Origin: Novosphingobium sp. SG707 | GTDB lineage: Bacteria; Pseudomonadota; Alphaproteobacteria; Sphingomonadales; Sphingomonadaceae | Length of the DNA stretch: 64,000 nt | Direction of reading: 5' to 3' | Assembly: GCF_012275515.1 (NCBI RefSeq) | Contig: NZ_JAAZQL010000002.1 | Span: 186,001 to 250,000 of the forward strand | Part shown: positions 1-8,630 of the stretch, piece after piece | Numbering within the stretch: position 1 is the stretch's first letter | How the letters are laid out: each line of letters starts with the position of its first letter | The notes under the pieces: generated by a model | The model's database searches: none | What the model saw: the letters and a program-made list of their open reading frames with translations, nothing else | Told to the model about the DNA's origin: nothing | Translations under genes and position numbers: made by a program

Positions 1-250
1 CATCGCCAAGGCCAAGCGACTGCATCCGGCTGGCGAAACGTTCCGGGCCGGGCAGGGTGTTTTCGATCCGCGCCCCCGGATCGGCCAGATCGGCCAGATC
101 CATGAACACCGCACCGGGGATATGCCCGGTTTCATATTCATCCTTCGCGTTGCGCCCCGCGTCGGGCAGGTGGCTGCTGGCGTCGACGATGCGCAGATCG
201 CACGCCTCCATGTCATCAGCCAGCCACTGGGTTGTCACCAGGCTTTCCAT
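1..250 (-). CDS. sseA: 3-mercaptopyruvate sulfurtransferase, N-terminal part (partial)
   Basis: This is the first 83 residues of a rhodanese-family protein; the rest lies beyond the window edge. The start is ATG at 250, preceded by a strong Shine-Dalgarno sequence (AAGGAGGA in sense). The N-terminus has the layout of SseA-type tandem rhodanese proteins: a short lead (VTTQWLA), then RIVDAS, then the GHIPGAVFMDL segment of the inactive first rhodanese domain. Proteins of this family move sulfur from 3-mercaptopyruvate to thiol acceptors or cyanide. The catalytic Cys, in the second domain, cannot be seen. The gene follows the 397-1935 gene on the same strand after 146 bases. Thiosulfate sulfurtransferase is the alternative; SseA is favoured by the N-terminal pattern. 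Confidence 0.8.
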   Translation of the reverse strand, partial: MESLVTTQWLADDMEACDLRIVDASSHLPDAGRNAKDEYETGHIPGAVFMDLADLADPGARIENTLPGPERFASRMQSLGLGD

Positions 251-396
251 TCGCCGGCGCTCCTCCTTCGCTGCGAAAGCGAAAAATCTAGGCTCGAATT
301 GTGATCGACGCAAACGGTTTTGTCGGGAAACGCGCTGCTATGAAGTTTGTATTGAACTAAAGCATTATATTGCAAGTGCGAAAGGCTGCTCTATCC

Positions 397-1935
397 CTAC
401 TCGTGTGCAATGCTTTGCACCAGCAGATTGTCGTATAAATGCGCCCCGCCATCCAGCGGAATCGGCACCAGCCGCCCCCCTTCCTCCGGCAAGCCGATCA
501 AAAATGTGCGGTCCTGAAAAGGATGGGCCGCCGCGCCCTCGACCGTGGCAAAGATTCGCGCCGCCCCGACCAGCAAACGCATTGCGCCAAGCCGCAAAGC
601 AGGCAGTTTGGCCAGCGGCACGCGCCATTCCTCGGCAATCGCGGCCTCTTCGCCCGGCATCAGCGTGGCCAGACTGTGCGCCAGCGCGGTATGGGGCAGA
701 TCGCCCTCGGGTGTGCTCATGCAACTGTCCACCCGAATCGGGCCGAGCGGCCCTGCGCCATCGTTGCGCAGCGTGACGCGGAACCGCAATTCGATCCGCG
801 ATGCGCTTGTGCTCAAACGCAGCGCCTCAAAGCCTATGGCCAGCGGATCGGGCGGGGCGATGGGCACGGGCCTGGCCGGTTCGGCGGGCTGGATGCGGTT
901 GAACAGGGGCGATGGCTTGAACACGCCGCGCGTTGGCGGCGTTGTCTCGGGCTCCGGCCTTGACGCGATGGTGATGGCTTCGGGCGTTGGGGCATCGGCG
1001 GGAAAGGCTTGGGCGGCCGCGTGGGCCGGCTGGCGCGGGATTTCTGTGGTCGCGGCTCTGGTGATGGGCGACTTGGGCGCGGTCTGTGCATCGGCATAGG
1101 CCGCGGGAAAGGAGGATGCGAGCGGGCGCTCTGCGGTCGGCGCGGGGGCTTGCGCTGCCTCTGCCTCAACGGCCTCATCGAACATGCGCGCGATGGTGGC
1201 GGCATGGTCCTCATCGCCTGCGGGATCAGACGGCGCGGCGCGGTGCTGAGCGGGGCGTTTGACGGGGCTGGGTTCGGGTGTGGCGTCGCCCTGCTCCCGC
1301 CTTTTCCGCCGCGCCCGCCAGCGCAGGATCAGCCACAACGCGCCCAGTTCCAGAGCCAGCCCGACCCCGATGCCGATCGGATAGAGCCTGTCACGCCATG
1401 GCGCGCTCGCCGAAACCGGGGCCGCCGGACGTGGCGCGGCGGCGCGCGGCGGGGCGGGCGACGCCTGAATAGCCGGAGCGGGCGTGGCCACGGGCGTGGC
1501 TTTGGCTACTGGAGCGGGGGCAACCGGAACTGCGGCCGAAGCAGGTGCAACCGGCGCGGCGCGTGCGACCGGGGGCGCCGCATGGGCGATGCGGAGGCGG
1601 GGCGTTTCGGCGGGGATGTTTTCTTTGGCCTGAACACGCGGAGCCGCCGCGCGAGGGGGATCGCTGCGTGTGGGCGGCGGGCTGGGGCGGGGTGTCCAGG
1701 TGACGGGGATTTTGCCGACCGGGTCCTTGAACACGGGAACGATTTGCGGACCCTTGGGCGTGGATGCGCTGCTGGCCGTGGCCGTTGGGGCCGGGGGCGT
1801 GCCGAAAACGTCGAGCGATTGCGCCTGAGCGCTCGCGGCGCCCAGCAGAACGGACGCCGCCAATCCGCCCGCCGTTCCGCTCAGGCGGATTGGCGCGGCC
1901 CATGGGGTCCGGCCGGATCTGAACAGTTTGCGCAT
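397..1935 (-). CDS. Pro/Ala-rich exported single-TM protein, unknown function
   Basis: 512 residues that I do not recognise. A basic start is followed by a hydrophobic stretch ending in ASAQAQ, a probable signal peptide or anchor. Residues about 40-180 are very rich in Pro and Ala with KATP/APVA-like repeats, a flexible spacer. One clear transmembrane segment lies near residues 186-205 (GVGLALELGALWLILRW), followed by a basic RARRKRRE stop-transfer cluster. Residues about 210-360 are again low complexity. The last 150 residues look folded and beta-rich (SRIELRFRVTLRNDGAGPLG), like an Ig-like or conserved extracellular-repeat fold. The ATG at 1935 has a GGGG-type ribosome site. It is divergent from queF. 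The codon bias is that of the genome, so the gene is real, but its role is not visible. Confidence 0.8.
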   Translation of the reverse strand: MRKLFRSGRTPWAAPIRLSGTAGGLAASVLLGAASAQAQSLDVFGTPPAPTATASSASTPKGPQIVPVFKDPVGKIPVTWTPRPSPPPTRSDPPRAAAPRVQAKENIPAETPRLRIAHAAPPVARAAPVAPASAAVPVAPAPVAKATPVATPAPAIQASPAPPRAAAPRPAAPVSASAPWRDRLYPIGIGVGLALELGALWLILRWRARRKRREQGDATPEPSPVKRPAQHRAAPSDPAGDEDHAATIARMFDEAVEAEAAQAPAPTAERPLASSFPAAYADAQTAPKSPITRAATTEIPRQPAHAAAQAFPADAPTPEAITIASRPEPETTPPTRGVFKPSPLFNRIQPAEPARPVPIAPPDPLAIGFEALRLSTSASRIELRFRVTLRNDGAGPLGPIRVDSCMSTPEGDLPHTALAHSLATLMPGEEAAIAEEWRVPLAKLPALRLGAMRLLVGAARIFATVEGAAAHPFQDRTFLIGLPEEGGRLVPIPLDGGAHLYDNLLVQSIAHE

Positions 1936-2113
1936 TGCCCCATTGTCGCTCCAAACGGGTTAGCCGAGGGATAAGCCGGGGCGAGGGCTAATCCTAGCTG
2001 GGGCTTGCACCTATACGGATTTGTTCAAAGCCTTAACCCTGGATGGCGGCCCCCTTGCGCACCTGTCCGCCTGCCCGCTTGTCTCGGGCGCGCGGCGGTG
2101 GCATGGGGGTGGC

Positions 2114-2584
2114 ATGAGCAATTCCCATGACGCGCCGCTTGCCCCCAAATTCCTTGGCCAGAACACCGGCCTGCCCGCATCGCCCGACGAGGCGGTGCTC
2201 GATTATGTGCCCAATCCGCGCGTGGGCAGCCTCTATCTGACGCGCTTTGCCGCGCCCGAGTTTACCTCGCTCTGCCCCGTCACGGGCCAGCCCGACTTTG
2301 CCCATATTGTCATCGACTATGCCCCTGATCAGACGATTGTGGAGAGCAAGTCGCTGAAACTGTTTCTTGGCTCGTTCCGCAATCATGCCGGTTTCCACGA
2401 GGATGTGACGGTGGGCATCGGCCAGCGCCTGTTTGATGAAATGCGCCCGAAATGGCTGCGCATCGGGGGCTATTGGTATCCGCGCGGGGGCATCCCCATC
2501 GACGTGTTCTGGCAATCGGGGCCCGCGCCCGAGGGACTGTGGGTGCCAGAGCAAGGCGTCGCTTCCTATCGCGGGCGGGGATAA
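2114..2584 (+). CDS. queF: NADPH-dependent 7-cyano-7-deazaguanine reductase QueF
   Basis: QueF reduces preQ0 to preQ1 with two NADPH in queuosine biosynthesis. At 156 residues this is the short, single-domain (Bacillus-type) form. Visible motifs are the catalytic Cys54 in [12 protein letters not shown] with Asp61 close behind, ESKSLKLF, and NHAGFHED. The reading frame extends upstream to 2021, but the family starts near residue MSNSHDAPL, so ATG 2114 is chosen; the upstream ribosome site (GGGGGT) is modest. It is divergent from the 397-1935 gene, and ppk1 follows on the same strand after 97 bases. The identity is secure because both the Cys/Asp motif and the length fit the family. Confidence 0.95.
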   Translation: MSNSHDAPLAPKFLGQNTGLPASPDEAVLDYVPNPRVGSLYLTRFAAPEFTSLCPVTGQPDFAHIVIDYAPDQTIVESKSLKLFLGSFRNHAGFHEDVTVGIGQRLFDEMRPKWLRIGGYWYPRGGIPIDVFWQSGPAPEGLWVPEQGVASYRGRG

Positions 2585-2681
2585 AGGGGCATTATTGCCC
2601 TTGCGGCATTCCCCTGTCATCCTAGTGTAACCTTATGTCGGGAGGGCGGGCCTGTGCCTGCCCACCTTGTCGAGGAATATC

Positions 2682-4883
2682 ATGGACGCTCTTGCCGCTT
2701 CTGTTGCCGAAACCCCGCCCATCAGCAGCGATCTGGCCGCGATCAAGGCCATTCCCGACCGCTTCTTCAACCGCGAACTCTCGTGGCTGACCTTTAACCA
2801 GCGCGTGCTGGAAGAGGCGCGGCGGATGGAATATCCGCTGCTCGAAAGGCTGCGGTTTCTCTCGATTTCGGGCAACAATCTCGACGAATTCCTGATGGTG
2901 CGCGTGGCGGGGCTTGCCGGACAGGTGCGCCGCCATATTGCCGAAGTTTCCATCGACGGGCTGACCCCGCCGCGCCAGTTGGCCGCGATCCGCGACGAGG
3001 TGATGCGACTGGAGGCGATGCAGCAGGAGATCTGGCTCGAACTGCGCGAGGCGCTGGAGGGCGAGGGCATCCATGTGGTGGGCGACCGGGGCGGGCGCAG
3101 CCTTGATCCGGTGCAGTCGCGTTGGCTCAAGGATTACTTCCTTGATCGCATCCTGCCCGTCATCACGCCGCAGGCCATCGACCCGGCGCATCCTTTCCCC
3201 TTCGTCACCAATGGCGGCATGGGCGTGATGATGAGCCTGACGCGCATTGCCGATGGCGCGCAAGTGATGGAAATGGTGCTGATTCCCGCCGCCCTGCCGC
3301 GCTATGTGCGCATTCCGGGCGATGATGAGGCGGCCTATGTCTCGATCGCCGATGTGATCTGGCTTAATGCGGAAAGCCTGTTCCCCGGTTTTCAGGTGCT
3401 GGGCCACGGCGTGTTCCGCGTGCTGCGCGACAGCGACATCGAAATCGAGGAAGATGCCGAGGATCTGGTGCGCTATTTCCGCACCGCGATCCAGCGCCGC
3501 CGCCGGGGCAGCGTCATCATGCTCCAGCTTCAGGGCGATTTCCTGCCCGAGGCCGAGCAATTGCTGCGCGATCAATTGCGGCTGGATCATGCGATCATCA
3601 TCCGCAGTCATGGGCCGATTGACATGGCGGGCCTGTCGGCCATCGTCGATGAAAAGCGGCCCGAGCTGAAATTCGCGCCCTATTCGCCGCGCTATCCCGA
3701 ACGCATCCTTGAGCATGATGGCGATATTTTCTCGGCCATTCGCGAAAAGGATCTGGTGGTTCACCACCCCTATGAGAGCTTTGAGGTCGTCATCGACTTC
3801 CTCCGGCAAGCCGCCGCAGACCCGGAAGTGGTGGCGATCAAGCAGACGCTCTATCGTGCGGGCAAGCAATCCTCGATCATCAACGCGCTGTGCGCCGCGG
3901 CCGAGGCGGGCAAGTCCGTTACCGCCGTGGTGGAACTTAAGGCCCGGTTCGACGAGGAGCAGAACCTGCACTGGGCCAGCCAGCTTGAAAATGCCGGGGT
4001 TCAGGTGATCTACGGCTTTGTCGACTGGAAAACCCACGCCAAGATCAGCATGGTTGTGCGCAGCGAAAAGGACAGCGACGGGGCGCAGGTCTATCGCACC
4101 TATTGCCACTTCGGCACCGGCAATTACCACCCGATCACGGCCCGCATCTATACCGACCTGTCCTATTTTACCGCCGATCAGGCGATCGGGCGCGACGCCA
4201 ATCAGATCTTCAACTTCATCACCGGCTATGTCGAGCCGCGCCGCACCGCGTTGCTGGCGGTCGCGCCGGTGTCTTTGCGCGAACGGCTCTATGGCAGCAT
4301 CGAGCGCGAGATCGCCAATGCCCGCGCGGGCAAACCGGCGCAGATCTGGGGCAAGCTCAACTCGCTGACCGACAGCCAGCTCATCGACCGGCTCTATGAG
4401 GCAAGCTGCGCCGGGGTCGAGGTGCGGCTGGTGGTGCGCGGCATCTGCTGTCTGCGCCCCGGCATTCCGGGTCTGTCGGAAAACATCACGGTCAAATCGA
4501 TCATCGGGCGCTTTCTCGAGCATACCCGCGTCTGGGCCTTTGCGGGCGGGGCGGCGCTGCCCAATCCGCGCGCGCGCGTGTTCATTTCCAGCGCCGACGG
4601 CATGAGCCGCAACCTTGACCGCCGCGTCGAGGTGCTGGTGCCGATCCGCAACAAGACCGTGCACGATCAGGTGCTCGATCAGGTCATGATGGCCAACCTG
4701 CTGGACAGCGAGCAAAGCTGGCTGCTGGGCGCCGATGGCCATTACACCCGCGCCGAACTGGGCGAGCAGCCCTTTAACGCGCATCGCTATTTCATGACCA
4801 ATCCTTCGCTGTCGGGGCGCGGGGCATCGCTGGGGTCTGGGCGCAAGGTGCCCAAACTGGCGCTGCGCCGGGGCCGGGCGTAA
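2682..4883 (+). CDS. ppk1: Polyphosphate kinase 1
   Basis: PPK1 polymerises the gamma phosphate of ATP into inorganic polyphosphate. 733 residues, the usual length. The N-terminal domain opens with RFFNRELSWLTFNQRVLEEA, the signature start. The phospholipase-D-like catalytic half holds the phosphorylated histidine (His452 in WKTHAKI), and the C-terminal half has DGMSRNLDRRVEVLVPI. ATG 2682 follows GAGGAAT at good spacing; a TTG 15 bases upstream is in frame but lies on top of that ribosome site. ppx begins 11 bases after the stop, so synthesis and degradation of polyphosphate are almost certainly co-transcribed. No lesion is visible. Confidence 0.97.
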   Translation: MDALAASVAETPPISSDLAAIKAIPDRFFNRELSWLTFNQRVLEEARRMEYPLLERLRFLSISGNNLDEFLMVRVAGLAGQVRRHIAEVSIDGLTPPRQLAAIRDEVMRLEAMQQEIWLELREALEGEGIHVVGDRGGRSLDPVQSRWLKDYFLDRILPVITPQAIDPAHPFPFVTNGGMGVMMSLTRIADGAQVMEMVLIPAALPRYVRIPGDDEAAYVSIADVIWLNAESLFPGFQVLGHGVFRVLRDSDIEIEEDAEDLVRYFRTAIQRRRRGSVIMLQLQGDFLPEAEQLLRDQLRLDHAIIIRSHGPIDMAGLSAIVDEKRPELKFAPYSPRYPERILEHDGDIFSAIREKDLVVHHPYESFEVVIDFLRQAAADPEVVAIKQTLYRAGKQSSIINALCAAAEAGKSVTAVVELKARFDEEQNLHWASQLENAGVQVIYGFVDWKTHAKISMVVRSEKDSDGAQVYRTYCHFGTGNYHPITARIYTDLSYFTADQAIGRDANQIFNFITGYVEPRRTALLAVAPVSLRERLYGSIEREIANARAGKPAQIWGKLNSLTDSQLIDRLYEASCAGVEVRLVVRGICCLRPGIPGLSENITVKSIIGRFLEHTRVWAFAGGAALPNPRARVFISSADGMSRNLDRRVEVLVPIRNKTVHDQVLDQVMMANLLDSEQSWLLGADGHYTRAELGEQPFNAHRYFMTNPSLSGRGASLGSGRKVPKLALRRGRA

Positions 4884-4894
4884 AACGGAACGCT

Positions 4895-6412
4895 ATGATT
4901 CGCCTCCCCGCTTCTTTTCCGTCCGCGCAGGATCAGCGCGCGATCATCGACATCGGCTCGAACACCGTGCGTCTGGTCATCTATGGCGGGCCGGTGCGCG
5001 CGCCGGTGGTGCTGTTCAATGAAAAGGTCACCGCGCGCCTGGGCAAGGGCGTGGCCGAAAGCGGGATGCTCTCGGCCAAGGGCATGGCTACGGCGCTGGC
5101 GGCGCTGGCGCGCTTTGCCATCGTGCTCAAGCTGCGCGGGGTGGACGATGTTCAGACCGTGGCGACGGCGGCAGCGCGCGATGCGGCCAATGGCGGCGCA
5201 TTTCTTGAACAGGTGGCCGCCCTTGGCCTCTCGCCCCGGCTGCTCTCGGGCGAGGAAGAGGCCGTGGCCAGCGCGCGCGGCGTGCTCTCGGCCTTTCCGG
5301 GCGCCTGCGGGATTGTCGCGGATCTGGGCGGCGGTTCGCTCGAACTGATTGATATCGAGGGCGATGCCAAGGGCGGCGGGCGCTGCACCCATGGCGTGAC
5401 GCTGCCTTTGGGCACTTTGCGTCTGGCGGCGCTGCGGGCGGATGGGAACGATAAATTCGCCCGCCGCATCCACCGTATGCTGAAAGGTCAGGACTGGGAC
5501 GCCCATTCGGGGCAGGTGCTCTATCTGGTGGGCGGATCGCTGCGCGCCTTTGCCCGCTTCGCCATGGAGCAGGTGAACTGGCCGATCGACGATCCCCATG
5601 CCTATGAACTCTCGCCCGAAGAAGTGCTCTCGGCGGTGCGTGCGCTCCAGTCCAAGACGGCGCGGGGCAATGCGCTGAGCCCGATCAACGGTGTTTCGGC
5701 CTCGCGTCTGGCCAGCCTTGCCGATGCGGGGGCCTTGTTGGGCCAATTGGTCAAGGAATTGCATCCCTCGCGTGTGGTGTTCTCGGGCTGGGGCCTGCGC
5801 GAAGGTTTGCTGGCGGGCGCGATGGGCGCGAAAACGGCGGGGCAGGACCCCTTGCTGGCGGGCGTCATCGCCTTTGTCGAGATGCAGCAGCCGGGCCTGT
5901 CCTCGGCGGGCGAGCTGGTGGCGCGCTGGACCGCGCGGCTGGGCTATGCCGGGCCGGACAATCTGCGTCGCGCGGCGGTGATGCTGGCGCTGGCCTCCTT
6001 GCGCTCCGAACCCAATCTGCGCGCCGAACAGGCCGCGCAATGGGCGCTGCGCAAACGCTGGCTGGGCGTGGACGAGGCCGGGCGCGCGATGATCGCGATG
6101 GCCGTGCTGGCCAACAGCGGTCAGGCCGAGATCCCCACTGAACTGCCCCGGCTGGCCCCGTTGCAGGATCTGCGCGAGGCGGTGATCTGGGGCATGGCCA
6201 CGCGGCTGGCGCGGCGCTTCTGCGCGGGGGCGGGCGAGGTGCTGGAGGCCTCCTCGCTGACCATTTCCGGGCGCAAGCTGGTGCTGGCGACGACTCACGC
6301 CATGGCCCCGCTCTATACCGATGCCTGCGCCAAGGATCTGCGCGTGCTGGCCGAGATGATGGGCCTGACCCCGCATCGGTTGAGCGTGGAAACTGCGGCT
6401 GATCTGCCGTAA
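4895..6412 (+). CDS. ppx: Exopolyphosphatase / Ppx-GppA family phosphatase
   Basis: Removes terminal phosphates from polyphosphate and may also convert pppGpp to ppGpp. 505 residues. The ASKHA-fold phosphate loops are visible: AIIDIGSNTVRLVIY near residue 16, LSGEEEA with the catalytic Glu near 117, and VADLGGGSLEL near 145. A C-terminal helical domain (HD-like, typical of long Ppx) follows after about residue 310 and ends near HRLSVETA. It is coupled to ppk1 by an 11-base gap. Ppx versus GppA cannot be settled from sequence alone; the ppk1 pairing favours exopolyphosphatase. Confidence 0.93.
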   Translation: MIRLPASFPSAQDQRAIIDIGSNTVRLVIYGGPVRAPVVLFNEKVTARLGKGVAESGMLSAKGMATALAALARFAIVLKLRGVDDVQTVATAAARDAANGGAFLEQVAALGLSPRLLSGEEEAVASARGVLSAFPGACGIVADLGGGSLELIDIEGDAKGGGRCTHGVTLPLGTLRLAALRADGNDKFARRIHRMLKGQDWDAHSGQVLYLVGGSLRAFARFAMEQVNWPIDDPHAYELSPEEVLSAVRALQSKTARGNALSPINGVSASRLASLADAGALLGQLVKELHPSRVVFSGWGLREGLLAGAMGAKTAGQDPLLAGVIAFVEMQQPGLSSAGELVARWTARLGYAGPDNLRRAAVMLALASLRSEPNLRAEQAAQWALRKRWLGVDEAGRAMIAMAVLANSGQAEIPTELPRLAPLQDLREAVIWGMATRLARRFCAGAGEVLEASSLTISGRKLVLATTHAMAPLYTDACAKDLRVLAEMMGLTPHRLSVETAADLP

Positions 6413-6465
6413 TCGCGGCTCTGTCACAGTTCTGACTTGGCCCCGTCATGGCGGTGCAATTTGCC

Positions 6466-6474
6466 TGATATAAT
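6466..6474 (+). promoter_or_regulatory. Extended -10 promoter candidate
   Basis: TGATATAAT is an exact extended -10 element (TG-n-TATAAT), ending 33 bases before the start of the phosphoesterase gene at 6507. No good -35 is seen at 17 bases, which is common for extended -10 promoters. It would give the phosphoesterase/GT4 pair a promoter separate from ppk1-ppx. Confidence 0.5.
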
Positions 6475-6506
6475 CCGCGCGCAACGGGTTCTATCGGGGA
6501 AATGCC

Positions 6507-7481
6507 ATGGCGCGCGCTGCTTTTGCTTCGGGGCTCGATCCGGCCCAGACCGCTTTTCTGTTTGGCGAAGGGGGCAATCCCGGCGCGCTGGGCGGCGATG
6601 CGGCGGTCGTTTCGGCCAAGGGCGGGATCGCCTCATGGCTTGATCTGCCCGAACCGCCCGATCCCAAGGGGCTGCGGCCCAAGCGGCGCTATCGCACGGT
6701 GTGGATTTCCGACGTTCATCTGGGCACGCGCGGCTGCAATGCCGATATGCTGGTCAGCTTCCTGCGCTCGGTGGAGACCGAGACGCTCTATCTGGTGGGC
6801 GACATTATCGACGGCTGGCGGCTGAAAAAGGGCTGGTACTGGCCCGACGCGCATAATGAGGTGCTGCGCCGCATTCTGAAGATGGCGCATCGCGGCACGC
6901 GGGTGGTCTTCATCTGCGGCAACCATGACGAGATGCTGCGCCCCTATGCGGGCCTGACCTTTGGCGGGGTGGAACTGCTGCTCGATGCGATCCACACCAC
7001 GGCCGATGGGCGCCGCTTGCTGGTGGTGCATGGCGATGCGTTTGACGCCATCGTGCTCTATCACCGCTGGCTCGCCTTCCTTGGCGACAAGGCCTATGAG
7101 CTGATGCTGCGGGTCAACACCACGTTCAACGCGGTGCGGCGGCGGATGCATCTGCCCTATTGGTCGCTCTCGGCTTACCTGAAAAAGCGGGTCAAGAACG
7201 CGGTCCAGTTCATCACCCGCTATGAGGAAGCCGTGGCCCATGCCGCCGCCGAGCGGGGCGTTGACGGTGTGGTATGCGGCCATATCCATTCGGCCGAAAT
7301 CCGCCAGTTCGGCGCGATCACTTATTATAATGATGGCGACTGGGTGGAAAGCTGCACCGCGCTGGTCGAGGATTTTTCGGGCCAGATGAGCATCATCGAC
7401 TGGCTGGCCGAATTGAAGAAGAATGCCGCCGATAAGGCCCCGGTGGCCCAAGAGGCGATGCCGGTGGGCGTGCCTGCGTGA
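6507..7481 (+). CDS. LpxH-like calcineurin-fold metallophosphoesterase
   Basis: 324 residues with the full two-metal phosphoesterase set in order: SDVHLG near residue 71, GDIIDGW near 98, GNHDE near 139, HGDAFD near 175 and GHIHSAE near 256. The spacing matches the LpxH-like subgroup that cleaves UDP-2,3-diacylglucosamine or similar pyrophosphates. About 60 extra N-terminal residues precede the domain. Its stop overlaps the start of the next glycosyltransferase by 4 bases (GTGA), so the two are translationally coupled and likely act on one lipid or glycolipid pathway. Many alphaproteobacteria use LpxI for lipid A, so a role as the essential LpxH should not be assumed. The substrate is unknown. 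Confidence 0.85.
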   Translation: MARAAFASGLDPAQTAFLFGEGGNPGALGGDAAVVSAKGGIASWLDLPEPPDPKGLRPKRRYRTVWISDVHLGTRGCNADMLVSFLRSVETETLYLVGDIIDGWRLKKGWYWPDAHNEVLRRILKMAHRGTRVVFICGNHDEMLRPYAGLTFGGVELLLDAIHTTADGRRLLVVHGDAFDAIVLYHRWLAFLGDKAYELMLRVNTTFNAVRRRMHLPYWSLSAYLKKRVKNAVQFITRYEEAVAHAAAERGVDGVVCGHIHSAEIRQFGAITYYNDGDWVESCTALVEDFSGQMSIIDWLAELKKNAADKAPVAQEAMPVGVPA

Positions 7482-8554
7482 CCGCTCTCCGGATCGCCCC
7501 CCGGATCGCTATCGCCAGCGATGCGTGGTTTCCGCAGGTCAACGGCGTGGTGCGCACGCTGGCCGCGACGGTCGAGCATTTGCGCGGGCGCGGGGCGGAG
7601 GTAGAGATGATTACCCCCGACCGGTTCCTGACCATGCCGATGCCCGGCTATGCCCAGATCCGGCTGGCGGTGGCGCCGCGTTTCAATGCGCGGCGGATGC
7701 TCGACACCTATCGCCCCGACATCGTGCATATCGCCACCGAAGGCCCGATCGGCTGGGCCGCGCGCGGTTGGTGCCGGGCGCGCGGGGTGCCCTATACCAG
7801 CGCCTTTCACACGCGGTTTCCCGAATATCTGGCGCTGCGTTCGGGGCTGTCGGCGGAATGGTTCTGGCCGGTGATGCAGCGTTTCCATGGCGCATCGCGC
7901 GCGATCATGGTGGCCACGCCCAGCCTTGACGTGGAACTGGCCGCGCGCGGATTGACCCAGACGCGGCGCTGGAGCCGGGGGATCGACCATTCCCAGTTCA
8001 CCGCCGATGGGCCGGTGGCGGCGGATATGGCCGATCTGCCGCGCCCGATCCTGCTGAACGTGGGCCGGGTGGCGCCGGAAAAGAACCTTGAGGCCTTTTG
8101 CGAGCTGAACACCGCCGGCAGCAAGGTGGTGGTGGGCGATGGCCCGGCGCTGGCCGAGATGCAGCGGCGATACCCCCATGTGCATTTCCTCGGCCCCAGG
8201 AGCGGCGCGGCGCTGGCCGCGGCCTATCGCGCGGCGGACTGCTTTGTGTTTCCCAGCCGCACCGACACATTCGGGCTGGTCATCATCGAGGCGCTGGCCT
8301 GCGGGGTGCCGGTGGCGGCCTATCCGGTGGCCGGACCGCTCGATATTCTGGGCGCGGATGGGCGGGGTGAGGGCGGGATTGCCCCCGAACCTGTCGCCGC
8401 GCTGGACGATGATCTGGACGCGGCGGTGGCGTGCGCGCTGGGCCTGTCGCGGGGCGGGGCGGCGGCGTTCGGCGCGGGCTTTACATGGGAAAATGCCACC
8501 GACCAGTTTCTTGCCGCGATTGCGGGCGCGCTAGAGATGACGCAGGCGGCCTGA
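7478..8554 (+). CDS. GT4-family glycosyltransferase
   Basis: 358 residues, GT-B fold of the GT4 family, related to sulfoquinovosyl- and phosphatidylinositol-mannosyl-transferases. The N-terminal domain opens with RIAIASDAWFPQVNGVV and carries DIVHIATEGP. The C-terminal donor-binding domain has LLNVGRVAPEKN near residue 190 and the EX7E-like stretch FPSRTDTFGLVIIEALACG near 255-273. It starts at GTG 7478 inside the stop of the phosphoesterase gene, so both proteins are probably made together. A glycolipid product is likely. It resembles the enzyme at 28016-29200 but is not a recent duplicate. Confidence 0.88.
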   Translation: MTALRIAPRIAIASDAWFPQVNGVVRTLAATVEHLRGRGAEVEMITPDRFLTMPMPGYAQIRLAVAPRFNARRMLDTYRPDIVHIATEGPIGWAARGWCRARGVPYTSAFHTRFPEYLALRSGLSAEWFWPVMQRFHGASRAIMVATPSLDVELAARGLTQTRRWSRGIDHSQFTADGPVAADMADLPRPILLNVGRVAPEKNLEAFCELNTAGSKVVVGDGPALAEMQRRYPHVHFLGPRSGAALAAAYRAADCFVFPSRTDTFGLVIIEALACGVPVAAYPVAGPLDILGADGRGEGGIAPEPVAALDDDLDAAVACALGLSRGGAAAFGAGFTWENATDQFLAAIAGALEMTQAA

Positions 8555-8630
8555 GTCCGCGCCTGGCCCTGATCGACGCTTGGCTTCACCCGCCTCCATG
8601 GGCTAACACCGGCCCATAGGGGGATTGGTC

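Noticed and set aside
2622..4784. 720-codon open frame opposite ppk1
   Set aside because: Mirror of a GC-rich gene's third-position bias; no domain, and ppk1 is certain on the other strand. The same applies to the long frames opposite crbS (9363-11918), typA (31612-33207), ybbP (37498-39207) and dnaN/kpsF (56851-60168).
6507..7481. Assigning the phosphoesterase as lpxH
   Set aside because: It has extra N-terminal residues and is coupled to a GT4; many alphaproteobacteria use LpxI, so only LpxH-like is stated.
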